A DNA stretch of 47,120 nucleotides from Candidatus Nanopelagicaceae bacterium (GCA_018883365.1 VEQF01000009.1:1-47120), one strand, 5' to 3'; counted from the first letter of the stretch, positions 1-8,400 are shown. Translations and numbers: made by a program. The notes: a model not told the origin generated them from the letters alone.

Positions 1-39
1 GGCCAATACTGCTCCGTGGTTGTGAATGATGATTTTCAT
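1..39 (-). CDS. Truncated 5' end of an unidentified gene
   Basis: Only the first 13 codons lie in the window; they read MKIIIHNHGAVLA and the frame runs off the left edge. The ATG is preceded by a strong ribosome binding site (GAGGAG, five to six bases upstream), so this is a real gene start. Too little protein is present to assign a family. It diverges from the SulP transporter gene. Confidence 0.6.
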   Translation of the reverse strand, partial: MKIIIHNHGAVLA

Positions 40-40
40 A

Positions 41-110
41 GTCACTCCTCTAGCTTGGGTGATTACCAAGTTGAAACCGCTGCATGAAAAGGTACTCCTA
101 GCCAAGCTAG
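41..110 (-). promoter_or_regulatory. Structured leader with possible 11-aa upstream ORF
   Basis: The leader of the truncated gene holds a perfect 9-bp inverted repeat (CTAGCTTGG at 50-58 against CCAAGCTAG at 102-110). A shorter competing stem (CTTGG/CCAAG) lies just before the ribosome binding site. An upstream ORF at 85-50 reads MQRFQLGNHPS. It has its own AGGAG, and its TAG stop abuts the downstream GAGGAG. This could be an attenuating leader peptide or a translational switch. It matches no riboswitch class I can name. Confidence 0.3.
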
Positions 111-217
111 TTGGGCAATAGCCAAAATCGACTAGAACAAAAAAGCCACAACTAAAAAGGAAAGAATTTCATAGGCTTGCTTTCAAAATTGAGTGTTTGG
201 GTTTAGCCTTTATATAT

Positions 218-1510
218 ATGTCCGATTTCAAGCCAAGAGCACGATTAACTTTTCTCAGCGAATTCAATTATTTCTCGGACTGGAAACATCTTTTTGATTT
301 CTGGCGGAAAGATTTGTTGGCCGGTGTTTCTGTAGGTGTAGTTGCACTCCCACTAGCGCTCGGATTCGCTATTACTACTGGTGCTCCTGCTAGTGCCGGT
401 CTGGTTACCGCGATCATTGCCGGATTCATGGCGGCACTTTTCGGCGGCTCTAACTTCCAAGTGACTGGACCCACCGGAGCTATGACTGTCGTACTCGTGC
501 CAATCGTTACAAATTATGGTTTGAATTCGCTGGCCATTATTGGCTTTGGCGCTGGTCTATTAATAATACTGATGGCACTGTTCAGGACGGGCAACCTAAT
601 CGATTCGGTTCCAATCTCGGTGATGGAGGGATTCACACTTGGTATCGCGGTAATAATCGCATTACAACAAATTCCACTCATATTTGAAGTTGATAAGGCG
701 GCTGGTTCTCACACTTTAGAGGTTGCGCTAAATACGACACAGGTAGCGCTTTCGGGCGGCGTAAATTGGGTTTCTCTTGCCTTAGTTGTATTGACTCTGT
801 TGGTGAAATTTACTTGGCCCAAAATGCGTATAAAACTCAAGTACCTCTCCTTCATCCCAGCGAGCATCGTCGCTGTAGTAATTTTAAGCTTGGCTTCTGA
901 GTTGTTTGATTTAACTGTTAATCGGATTGGTGAACTTCCTAGAACCCTTGAGCTCAAATTTAACTTTAATTTCAGTGAGGTTCCGATATCAGGATTGATT
1001 TACGCGATTATTGCTGTAGCACTTCTCGGAGCTATTGAATCGCTGCTGTCTGCCCGAGTAGCGGATGGAATGGCTCGCAAAGAGATTGACCATAATCAAA
1101 TGAATCATCAACCAAACAAAGAGTTACTTGGCCAAGGACTGGCCACTATGGCATCGGCGCTTGCGGGCGGATTGCCAGCTACAGGTGCAATCGCTAGGAC
1201 TGGTGTGAATGTTCGTTCCGGGGCCCGCACTCGCCTCGCTGCAATAATCCATGCCGGATTTTTACTACTTGTCGTGCTGTTTTTAGCTCCACTAGTGGCG
1301 CATATTCCGACCGCTGTATTGGCTGGGGTGCTGCTTGGTACTTCACTTCGTATTGCCAGCCCTCGATCGATTAGAGAGGCGTTAACAACTACAAAATCAG
1401 AAGCTTTTGTCTATTTGATTACTGCCATCAGTGTCATAGCCATAGATTTAATCTGGGGAATTCTGATTGGAATGGTCGCTTACAAAGTATTAAACAAAAA
1501 AATTACTTAA
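218..1510 (+). CDS. SulP family anion transporter lacking a STAS domain
   Basis: Inner-membrane anion transporter of the SulP (SLC26-like) family, which carries sulfate, bicarbonate or other anions; the substrate cannot be told from sequence. The family signature is clear: a PLALGFAITTGAPASAG-type segment followed by FQVTGPTGAM, then many hydrophobic helices. It is 430 residues long. Typical SulP proteins are about 500-600 residues and end in a cytoplasmic STAS domain. This one stops right after the last helix (IDLIWGILIGMVAYK) with only a short basic tail. I chose the ATG at 218; a TTG at 197 is also in frame, and neither has a good ribosome binding site. No partner gene is adjacent. Confidence 0.85.
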   Translation: MSDFKPRARLTFLSEFNYFSDWKHLFDFWRKDLLAGVSVGVVALPLALGFAITTGAPASAGLVTAIIAGFMAALFGGSNFQVTGPTGAMTVVLVPIVTNYGLNSLAIIGFGAGLLIILMALFRTGNLIDSVPISVMEGFTLGIAVIIALQQIPLIFEVDKAAGSHTLEVALNTTQVALSGGVNWVSLALVVLTLLVKFTWPKMRIKLKYLSFIPASIVAVVILSLASELFDLTVNRIGELPRTLELKFNFNFSEVPISGLIYAIIAVALLGAIESLLSARVADGMARKEIDHNQMNHQPNKELLGQGLATMASALAGGLPATGAIARTGVNVRSGARTRLAAIIHAGFLLLVVLFLAPLVAHIPTAVLAGVLLGTSLRIASPRSIREALTTTKSEAFVYLITAISVIAIDLIWGILIGMVAYKVLNKKIT

Positions 1511-1538
1511 TAGAATTTCGTTACGGCTCAGATTTTAT

Positions 1539-1919
1539 TTAAAACGGCAAAAACACAATGATTAGAGTTAAAACCAACGCCAAAGCAGCGGCTTGAATCA
1601 AAATCCCTAGAGCAGTCTTGCGATCCGCTTTGCGATCTTCTGGATTCTGCACCCTTGATAAGTCACCTAATTTGCCCAAGTTAAAAGTTCCCATGAATCC
1701 ATAAGCCAAACAAAACTTTTTCCGGGACTGAATAAATCCAACTGAGAAAACCATTAGTGGTGCAAACATAGCCCAACGTGCCGAAGCAGGAGCATCACTG
1801 CCGATTAAGCCAACAAGAGTTGTGATCGATAAAAGTAAGCCAATCAGAGCAACAAATTGCCGACGTCTAACCTCCGCTTTTCCAAGATTGCAACTTCCTG
1901 GGATATATGCGGTGCTCAC
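1539..1919 (-). CDS. Small membrane protein of unknown function
   Basis: A 126-residue protein that I do not recognise. It has three hydrophobic segments (about residues 23-41, 48-63 and 103-125). A hydrophilic loop between the last two contains basic residues and a conserved-looking VQNPEDRKADRK stretch. It starts with GTG, which shares one base with the TAG stop of the preceding 49-codon gene, so the two are translationally coupled. It is last in a run with the FAD oxidoreductase upstream and converges on the SulP gene, with about 28 bases between the stops. Function unknown. Confidence 0.6.
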   Translation of the reverse strand: MSTAYIPGSCNLGKAEVRRRQFVALIGLLLSITTLVGLIGSDAPASARWAMFAPLMVFSVGFIQSRKKFCLAYGFMGTFNLGKLGDLSRVQNPEDRKADRKTALGILIQAAALALVLTLIIVFLPF

Positions 1920-2068
1920 TAAAACGCTTCCTCTAATTCCTCTTCATCAGCCCACACAGATTGCGCTTCATCCTGTTTTTCAACCCATGACAGAAATGAA
2001 AGTGCACCCTTAATCGCAACAACCAACAAGGTTACAAATGCTGCGAGGCGTCGAATTGCTTTAATCAC
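1919..2068 (-). CDS. Very small single-pass membrane protein (49 aa)
   Basis: A GTG-started 49-codon frame beginning MIKAIRRLAAFVTLLVV and ending in a strongly acidic tail (WADEEELEEAF). The layout is a basic N-terminus, one hydrophobic stretch (about residues 8-28) and an acidic C-terminus, as in a small membrane-anchored peptide. It lies 19 bases after the oxidoreductase stop, and its TAG overlaps the next GTG by one base. That placement supports it being a real operon member. No family is recognised, and the start has no strong ribosome binding site. Confidence 0.5.
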   Translation of the reverse strand: MIKAIRRLAAFVTLLVVAIKGALSFLSWVEKQDEAQSVWADEEELEEAF

Positions 2069-2087
2069 AACTGAAAGAGTACGCCAG

Positions 2088-3623
2088 TTAATCTAAAGTT
2101 TCCAACGCGGCCATTGCCGCATTGTGACCTGCAATCCCCGAGACTCCCCCGCCACGAACTGCGCCTGCGCCCGCCAAAAATATGCGCGGTGATTCGGTTT
2201 CTACTCCCCATTTGCGTGAATCTGAGTCATCTTTCCAAGGAAATTCCAAGTTCCCATGAAAGATGTTTCCCCTTGGCAGACCTAAAGCCGTCTCTAATTC
2301 TTGAGGGGTTTTTGCTTCGATACAAGGTTTTCCTTCAGAATCTAACGCTAGGTAATCTGCAATAGGTCGCTCAAGGTATTGATTTAATCCCGCTAAAGTT
2401 CTTTTCACGACCTCTGCTTTAACTTCATCATGGTTCTTATCAAACAAAGAAGCCGGAAGATGAAGCGCAAACAAAGTAAGGGTGTGAAACCCGTTTGCTA
2501 CAAGCTCTGAATCTAGAATTGAGGAATCAGTCAATGTATGGCAATACATTTCTGCGGGAATCTCACTTGGAATTTCTCCCTTGAGTGCCTCCTGGTAAGC
2601 GCGCTCTAATTGATGATAGCTCTCATTGATATGAAAGGTTCCAGCAAAAGCTACCTTTGGATCAATTCCACTTTTCAACTTGGGAAGTTCGCGCAAAACC
2701 ATGTTTATTTTTAGCTGACATCCATCTAGTAAATCCGGTGCTTTTATTCCAGAGATCTTTTCCAGAACTTTTGGGGCGCAATTAGCAAGTAGCACTTGCG
2801 CAGTTACTGCCCTTTGATCTGCAGTCTCAATGGCAACATGATCGTCCTGATCTCTTGCCGATACAACTTCAGAATCCGACCAAAACTCCACACCTAATTC
2901 GTTGCAGCGGCGAAGTAATTCATCAACCAATGCGCCCATTCCTCCAACAGGCACTTTCCACTCTCCTGTGCCATTGCCGATTAGGTGGTAAATGAAGCAC
3001 TTATTAGCTGCGTGATCGTTAGCACCAGTAAAAGTGCCTATTAATCCATCTGTAAGCACAACGCCCTTGATTAAGTCATCAAAGAAATTGTCATGCAATG
3101 TCTGCGCCAATGTGTTTTCTACTAACTCAATCCAAGTCAAAGGATCCACTAGCTCTTGGATTTCTGAGGCGGTCGGAAGCGGTGCTAATAAAGTAGGTGC
3201 TATGGCGCCAGCAAACTCCTGTACTGAATCATAGAAATTCTGCCAGGCGATTGCATCACTTGAATCCCCCGTAAGCGCCGTCATGGATTCAACCGTCTCT
3301 TGATCAAACACTCTATTAACTAGCAGCCCCTTGTCGCCTTCATCATCAAAATAAGGTGTGTAAGAGGAGACTGATCGACTGATGGTCTTAAAGTTAAGAG
3401 ATAAGTCTTTGATGATTTGATCAGGCAACAATGCAATTAGGTATGAGTATCTAGATAAACGAGCCTTTACACCTTTGAATGTTTCAACACTTGTTGTGGC
3501 TCCACCAAAATAATGGTTTTTCTCTATTACCAAAACTTTTTTGCCATTAAGTGCTAAATAGCAGGCGGCAACTAAACCATTGTGCCCACTGCCTATGACA
3601 ATTGCATCGTAATTATCAGCCAT
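2088..3623 (-). CDS. FAD-dependent phytoene desaturase-like oxidoreductase
   Basis: Flavoprotein amine-oxidase/CrtI-like family, about the usual length at 511 residues. Residues 6-35 form the dinucleotide-binding fold (AIVIGSGHNGLVAACYLA, ending in an acidic VIEK). The C-terminus carries the matching FAD motif (IFLAGAGAVRGGGVSGIAGHNAA). The overall pattern is closer to PYROXD2/BCO-type oxidoreductases than to a carotenoid-cluster CrtI, and there are no carotenoid genes nearby, so the substrate is unknown. It follows the MalY-like gene by 13 bases and heads the two small membrane genes, probably as one transcript. Confidence 0.8.
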   Translation of the reverse strand: MADNYDAIVIGSGHNGLVAACYLALNGKKVLVIEKNHYFGGATTSVETFKGVKARLSRYSYLIALLPDQIIKDLSLNFKTISRSVSSYTPYFDDEGDKGLLVNRVFDQETVESMTALTGDSSDAIAWQNFYDSVQEFAGAIAPTLLAPLPTASEIQELVDPLTWIELVENTLAQTLHDNFFDDLIKGVVLTDGLIGTFTGANDHAANKCFIYHLIGNGTGEWKVPVGGMGALVDELLRRCNELGVEFWSDSEVVSARDQDDHVAIETADQRAVTAQVLLANCAPKVLEKISGIKAPDLLDGCQLKINMVLRELPKLKSGIDPKVAFAGTFHINESYHQLERAYQEALKGEIPSEIPAEMYCHTLTDSSILDSELVANGFHTLTLFALHLPASLFDKNHDEVKAEVVKRTLAGLNQYLERPIADYLALDSEGKPCIEAKTPQELETALGLPRGNIFHGNLEFPWKDDSDSRKWGVETESPRIFLAGAGAVRGGGVSGIAGHNAAMAALETLD

Positions 3624-3636
3624 AAAGAACTACCAG

Positions 3637-4785
3637 TTAAAGAGATTTCGAAATACGATTAAAAGCTTCGGTAATAATCTCTGGGCTCGTGCCAAAATTG
3701 AGTCTGGCAAATCCCTTATGTTTTGGTCCGTACATAGAACCGCTATTCAAGGCTAATTTTCCACGTTCAAATATAGTTTTAGTTGGGTCCTCTCCCAGCC
3801 CTAATCCGCTTAAATCCAGCCAAGCTAGATAACCAAAATCAGGAATTCGATATTTAATACCCGGTAATTGGCTTTGAATTAGCTTGTTTATCAGATTGCG
3901 ATTTTCATCAAGCGCGGCGACGACCCCATTTAGCCATTCTCCGGCGTGATTAAAAGCTGTTGTCGCTGCTACAGCACCAAACAATGATGCACGAAAAGCT
4001 ACTGATATCGGCATTGAGTTGATTTTCTCTTTAAGCATTGGAGAATCAGTAATGATTAATGCGCACTTCAATCCCGCCAAATTAAATCCCTTACTAGCGC
4101 TAGTCACTGTGATGCCCACCTCTCGGGCAGCTTCGCTCACAGCAAGAAATGGTGTGAAATCTTTAGTTTGATACACCAAAGGTCCGTGAATCTCATCGCT
4201 AATTATCTGAACTTGGTACTTCTTTGCCAGCTCAGCCAAAGTTTTTAGAGACTCAAGATCAAATATCGCACCGACTGGATTATGCGGGTGACACAAAATA
4301 TGGACCTTTACGCCGGATTGATACTCTCTTTCGATCCCCGCTAAATCTAATTTGTGTTCTAAATTGTTCTCCAAAAGCGGTACATCAATCAAAGTTGCCT
4401 TAACTTCAGCCACCCAGCGCCACATATTGTCGTAAACCGGCGAGTTCAACATAACTTTTTCGCCGGGGTTAATCAGGGTTCTGATCACCTCTACTGTTCC
4501 GACGCCCACATCGGTGGCGATTCTCATCTGGCTTACATCGACCTGCCAATTCCAGCGCGAGTGTGAAAAATCAGAGAAAGCCTCAAACATCTCGGGGAAC
4601 GGTCCAAGATATCCAGTATCTGATCGATTAATCATGTCTCGTAGTGCATCTTTTATTGATTCTGCTATTGGAAAATCCATTTCAGCAACTGGCAGGGGCA
4701 GAACATCAGCCGGGAATTGACGCCACTTAACGCTTTTTCTGGTTCGCAGTTCGCTTAGAGACTGGGCTTTAACGGGTTCAGCCAT
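3637..4785 (-). CDS. MalY/PatB-type PLP-dependent C-S lyase/aminotransferase
   Basis: Fold-type I PLP enzyme of the MalY/PatB group, generally cystathionine beta-lyase-like. The motifs appear in order: a VAEMDFPI N-terminal segment, HPHNPVG near 166-172, SDEIH near 196-200, and the PLP lysine in SASKGFNLAGLK near residue 232 (numbered from the ATG). I chose the ATG at 4785. A TTG 21 bases upstream is in frame, but a promoter-like pair (4792-4819) would place the transcript start at or next to this ATG, implying leaderless translation. Whether it makes homocysteine or acts as an aminotransferase cannot be settled here. The nearby sugar locus recalls E. coli malY, but that is only suggestive. 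Confidence 0.82.
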   Translation of the reverse strand: MAEPVKAQSLSELRTRKSVKWRQFPADVLPLPVAEMDFPIAESIKDALRDMINRSDTGYLGPFPEMFEAFSDFSHSRWNWQVDVSQMRIATDVGVGTVEVIRTLINPGEKVMLNSPVYDNMWRWVAEVKATLIDVPLLENNLEHKLDLAGIEREYQSGVKVHILCHPHNPVGAIFDLESLKTLAELAKKYQVQIISDEIHGPLVYQTKDFTPFLAVSEAAREVGITVTSASKGFNLAGLKCALIITDSPMLKEKINSMPISVAFRASLFGAVAATTAFNHAGEWLNGVVAALDENRNLINKLIQSQLPGIKYRIPDFGYLAWLDLSGLGLGEDPTKTIFERGKLALNSGSMYGPKHKGFARLNFGTSPEIITEAFNRISKSL

Positions 4786-4791
4786 GCCGCC

Positions 4792-4819
4792 AGTATGCCA
4801 GTTCAATACAACACATCAA
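4792..4819 (-). promoter_or_regulatory. Candidate promoter of the malY-like gene
   Basis: On the minus strand TTGATG and CATACT are separated by 16 bases. The -10 element ends seven bases before the ATG at 4785, so the predicted transcript would be leaderless or nearly so. Leaderless mRNAs are common in actinobacteria. Confidence 0.4.
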
Positions 4820-4850
4820 TAGCAATCGAATGCACTAATTTGTGCGGCTT

Positions 4851-5780
4851 TTATCCCTTTACAGATCCAGCAAGCAAACCACGCACGAAATAACGTTGTA
4901 GGGCAAAAAACACCAGCACTGGAACCATAATTGAAACAAATGCACCTGCGGTCAGTAGCTCCCAATCTCCGCCGCGCGTTCCAGTCATTTCAGCAAGTCT
5001 CACCATGAGCGGAGCAATTTCTCTTTTTCCACCGCCAAATGTCAGAGCTACCAACAAATCATTCCAAACCCAAAGGAATTGGAAGATAGCAAAGGATGCA
5101 ATTGCCGGAATACTCAAAGGAAGAACTATTTGTCGGAACAATTTAAAGTAATCAGCGCCATCAACTCTCGCTGCTTCAATCAGCTCTCTTGGCAGTTGGG
5201 CAATGAAGTTATGTAATAGGAATATAGCTAGTGGCAAGCCAAACATGGTGTGCGCTAACCAAATCGGAATAAAAGTCCCAGTAATTCCAAAACTCGGAAT
5301 AATCGTGACCGATCCAAGATGCAAACCACCTGAAAAGAGTTGTAGCAAGGGTATGAGCGACATCTGAAGTGGAATAACTTGCAATGCGAAAATTGAGAAG
5401 AAGAGGAAGTTTCGACCTTTAAAATCAAACCAAGCAATCGCATAAGCCGCAAATATCGCGATAGTGATTGGAATTATCGTTGAGGGAATAACAATGGCAA
5501 GGGTATTTAGAAAATACTGGCTGAGTGGAGGGGTTGCGCCTCTTCCCTCAAAAAGAACTCTTGAGTAATTCTCCAGCGTAAATTCGGGATTAGTTAGTAC
5601 CGTCCACCAGCCTGAACCATTAATTCCAGTGCTCGGTCTAAAAGAGGTCACAAATAAACCAAAGGTTGGAATAGTCCAAAGTGTCGCCAGAAGAATTGCA
5701 GCAAAACTAGCCCATGGGCTTGATAAGTGAACCTTTACCGCCTCAACTTCGCGACCTTTAGTGAATTTTAGAATTCTCAT
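4851..5780 (-). CDS. aglG: ABC sugar permease, MalG/AglG type
   Basis: Second integral-membrane subunit of a carbohydrate ABC importer (CUT1 family), 309 residues with about six helices. The EAA loop that docks the ATPase is visible (EAARVDGADYFKLFRQIVLPL), followed by the typical FLWVWNDLLVAL segment. The start ATG overlaps the TAA of the upstream permease (TAATG), so the two are translationally coupled. The long periplasmic region after the first helix (FVTSFRPSTGINGSGWW) is typical of AglG/GanQ-like proteins. No ATPase gene follows; the complex must borrow one from elsewhere in the genome. Confidence 0.85.
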   Translation of the reverse strand: MRILKFTKGREVEAVKVHLSSPWASFAAILLATLWTIPTFGLFVTSFRPSTGINGSGWWTVLTNPEFTLENYSRVLFEGRGATPPLSQYFLNTLAIVIPSTIIPITIAIFAAYAIAWFDFKGRNFLFFSIFALQVIPLQMSLIPLLQLFSGGLHLGSVTIIPSFGITGTFIPIWLAHTMFGLPLAIFLLHNFIAQLPRELIEAARVDGADYFKLFRQIVLPLSIPAIASFAIFQFLWVWNDLLVALTFGGGKREIAPLMVRLAEMTGTRGGDWELLTAGAFVSIMVPVLVFFALQRYFVRGLLAGSVKG

Positions 5781-6781
5781 TAACGCTCAGCCCTTTCGCG
5801 ACGCAGATGCATTACGTTGTAGGCAACAAGCGGTAAAACTCCAATGAAAAGAATGATTGCCAAAGCACTTCCAGTGCCGTAATTCAAGGCACGGAATGAT
5901 TGATTGTACATTTCATTAGCTATCACACTAGTTTTGAAATTTCCGCCCGTCATGGTGCGGATGATGTCGAAAACTTTCAAAGCTCCGATAGTGATAGTGC
6001 TCAAGACCACGATTATGGTTCCCCGAATCATCGGCACCGTTACTTTGGTAAATCGCTTCCATCCGCTGGCTCCATCGAGCATTGAGGCTTCCAAGATTTC
6101 ATCAGGAATTGCTTTTATCGCTGCGGATAAAACCACCATTGCAAACCCAGTTTGAATCCAAACGAAAACCACAATTAGTAAAAATGTATTTAGCGGGGCG
6201 GTTAAAATCCAATTTGTAGGTACAAAACCAAGCCATTCAGCAATCTGGCTTAGTAGTCCAATTTCGGCGACCCGGTCATTTGGCTGGAATTGATATACAA
6301 ATTTCCAGATTATTCCCGCGCCCACAAATGAAATTGCCATAGGCATAAAAATCAACGACTTCACCAAGCCTGGGCGGCGCATACGATCCGTTAAAACCGC
6401 GATAGTCAGTCCAAATCCGGTCGAAGCGATTGGTGCTACAACCATCCAAATACCAGTATTTTTCAATACATCCAAAATCTCTGGCTGGGTAAATGCCCAC
6501 TGATAATTTTCCCAGCCCACAAAATTCTGACCACGGGCGTCTCTAAAAGAAAGATAGAGGGTTCTTATCGCTGGGCCAATCAAACCTACAAACAAGAAAA
6601 GCAAAGCCGGGACTAGGAAAATTAGATACTTCACGAAACGTTGGGCACGCTCTGATGTGCGTTCCGCAATCCAAAATGCCGCAGCTACTAAGGCTGCAAA
6701 AATCAAAACAGTGATAACAAGGCTAGAAAGTTTAGAGATTGTCTGTTCAAGCTGAGTTTGTCGAGCCGCTATCTCAAGCAT
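5780..6781 (-). CDS. aglF: ABC sugar permease, MalF/AglF type
   Basis: First integral-membrane subunit of the same CUT1 importer, 333 residues. It has an N-terminal helix pair, then a core with the EAA motif (EASMLDGASGWKRFTKVTVP), and a C-terminal helix near LAIILFIGVLPLVAYNV. A GAGG ribosome binding site lies before the ATG. It is separated from the binding-protein gene upstream by 218 bases containing two hairpins. The arrangement is binding protein, then AglF-like, then AglG-like, as in other alpha-glucoside systems. Confidence 0.85.
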   Translation of the reverse strand: MLEIAARQTQLEQTISKLSSLVITVLIFAALVAAAFWIAERTSERAQRFVKYLIFLVPALLFLFVGLIGPAIRTLYLSFRDARGQNFVGWENYQWAFTQPEILDVLKNTGIWMVVAPIASTGFGLTIAVLTDRMRRPGLVKSLIFMPMAISFVGAGIIWKFVYQFQPNDRVAEIGLLSQIAEWLGFVPTNWILTAPLNTFLLIVVFVWIQTGFAMVVLSAAIKAIPDEILEASMLDGASGWKRFTKVTVPMIRGTIIVVLSTITIGALKVFDIIRTMTGGNFKTSVIANEMYNQSFRALNYGTGSALAIILFIGVLPLVAYNVMHLRRERAER

Positions 6782-6870
6782 CTCAACCCCTCACCAGTCT
6801 TGTTAGTTACGCAATTATAAATCTTAAAACAACTACTAAACATAAAAAAGCAAAAATCTTATTTGATGAA

Positions 6871-6903
6871 AGAGGTGCGGCACCGATTAAGTACCGCACC
6901 TCT
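6871..6903 (-). terminator. Intra-operon hairpin/terminator after the binding-protein gene
   Basis: A perfect 10-bp stem (AGAGGTGCGG at 6871-6880 with its complement at 6894-6903) is followed on the minus strand by a T-rich tract. It lies between the binding-protein gene and the permeases. It probably ends or attenuates most transcripts, giving more binding protein than permease. Confidence 0.6.
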
Positions 6904-6961
6904 CTCGTAGATTACTGCCTTAACTTTGCAATGATTATTCATTTCTGAATCATCTATTGCC

Positions 6962-6987
6962 TGATTAATCATCTTTATGATTAATCA
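6962..6987. repeat. AT-rich 11-bp inverted repeat
   Basis: TGATTAATCAT at 6962-6972 and ATGATTAATCA at 6977-6987 form a perfect stem with a four-base loop. It begins 13 bases after the binding-protein stop codon. Each arm contains the self-palindromic TGATTAATCA. It could stabilise the 3' end of the binding-protein mRNA or be a protein site. Confidence 0.5.
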
Positions 6988-6999
6988 TTTGGCCAATAC

Positions 7000-8352
7000 T
7001 TAAGACTTTGGCCAGGACTTCTCGATTGCATCAAGAACAGCCTTGTCAGACTTGTTCTCAGCAACCCAAGCGGTCATTTCCTTCCAGAATGAACCAGCAC
7101 CTACAGCTGCTGGCATTGCATCAGATCCATCGAAACGGAAGATGGTTGCATTCTTAAGAATTTCAACCGCGTTCTTGTTCACTGGATCAGCAACATTTGC
7201 TAGGTCAAGTCCCTTGTTGGCTGAGAACCAACCGCCAAGAGCTGCCTTCTTGTTATTCCATTCTGGTGAGGTTAGGTAAAGCTGAACAGCTTGTACTTCT
7301 CCACGATCAGAGAAAGCTCCTACGAACTCTCCGCCACCAAGTGCTGGACGCTGATCTGCTGAGACTCCTGGGAAGTAGAAGGTTGTGATTCCACCCTCTA
7401 CATCGGTGTCTTCAGGGGTAACGATTTTCGCGCCGTAATCAGCGGAAAGAATTCCGCCGATGAAGGATGCTTGGCGATGCATTGCGCATGAGCCATCAAC
7501 AAGTCCCGCTCCACCCTCTTGGAAGGTGGTTGTGGCAATTGCTGAAACATTACCTACATACTTTGGATTCTTGAGAATCTTGCCAGCTTCTTTTAGAACT
7601 GCTGCAACTTTTGGATCGTTGAACGGAATTGTGTGGTTAACCCAAGCATCGTAAGTTGCTGCGTCATTTACACGCAACATGATGTCTTCCATCCAGTCAG
7701 TTCCAACCCAGCCTGTTGCGTCGCCAGAGCCAAATCCAACGCACCATGGTTGAACTTTGCCTTCAGATGCAATCTTGTCAGAGAGCGCAAGTAGTTCGCT
7801 CCAGGTTGTAGGAATTGTCCAACCATTATCAGCAAATGTCTTTGGTGAATACCAAACGAATGACTTTACGTTAGCTCCGAGTGGTGCAGCATAAAATGTG
7901 CCATCCACTGTTCCGTAAGCTTTCCAGTCTGCTCCGTAATACTCATCAGCTGCTGCAGATACAGCATCAGTTGCTGCAACCATCTTTCCTGTTGCAACCA
8001 TTGCTTTTAGTAAACCTGGCTGTGGGAACACTGCTAAATCTGGTGCAGTTCCACCTTCAACACGAACTGGGAGTTGTGCTTCAAACTCAGCAGTTCCATT
8101 CCAGTTGATTGTAATTCCGGTGCACTCTTCAAATTCAGCAAAAGACTCTTGATAAATCTCTGCCTCTGGACTGCGGATTGAAGAATAGATTTCAACTTCA
8201 GTTCCGTCATGTCCTTGATATGCCTCGTACGCATCGCAATTAGCTCCACCAGCAGAGTCATCTGAACTTGAACATCCGCTTAGTATGAGAGTCAGCGCAG
8301 CGAAGGCTGATGTCGCCAAAACAAATCGACGACGCCGCAAAGTTGCGGTCAT
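7000..8352 (-). CDS. aglE: Alpha-glucoside ABC transporter substrate-binding lipoprotein
   Basis: Extracytoplasmic solute-binding protein of the carbohydrate type (family 1), 450 residues. It has a basic N-terminus (RRRRF), a hydrophobic segment and a lipobox (LILSGC, lipidated Cys27), then a Ser/Asp-rich linker. Typical motifs follow, such as AGGTAPDLAVFPQPG-like and GWxIPTTWSELLALSDKI-like stretches. It captures the sugar and delivers it to the two downstream permeases. The link to alpha-glucosides rests on the AglE-like pattern and the neighbouring GH13 enzyme. The start ATG has an AAGGGGA ribosome binding site that sits in the right arm of a palindrome. Confidence 0.85.
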   Translation of the reverse strand: MTATLRRRRFVLATSAFAALTLILSGCSSSDDSAGGANCDAYEAYQGHDGTEVEIYSSIRSPEAEIYQESFAEFEECTGITINWNGTAEFEAQLPVRVEGGTAPDLAVFPQPGLLKAMVATGKMVAATDAVSAAADEYYGADWKAYGTVDGTFYAAPLGANVKSFVWYSPKTFADNGWTIPTTWSELLALSDKIASEGKVQPWCVGFGSGDATGWVGTDWMEDIMLRVNDAATYDAWVNHTIPFNDPKVAAVLKEAGKILKNPKYVGNVSAIATTTFQEGGAGLVDGSCAMHRQASFIGGILSADYGAKIVTPEDTDVEGGITTFYFPGVSADQRPALGGGEFVGAFSDRGEVQAVQLYLTSPEWNNKKAALGGWFSANKGLDLANVADPVNKNAVEILKNATIFRFDGSDAMPAAVGAGSFWKEMTAWVAENKSDKAVLDAIEKSWPKS

Positions 8353-8362
8353 ATGGTTTTCC

Positions 8363-8400
8363 CCTTTCGAAAGGACTCGAATTTCCCCAGATCACTCTGG
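8363..8400 (-). promoter_or_regulatory. Palindromes in the leader of the binding-protein gene
   Basis: Two perfect inverted repeats lie between the glucosidase terminator and the start codon. CCTTTCGAAAGG (8363-8374) has a right arm that contains the start of the ribosome binding site. CCAGA/TCTGG lies at 8387-8400. They may be RNA hairpins controlling translation or operator half-sites; sequence alone does not decide. Confidence 0.4.
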
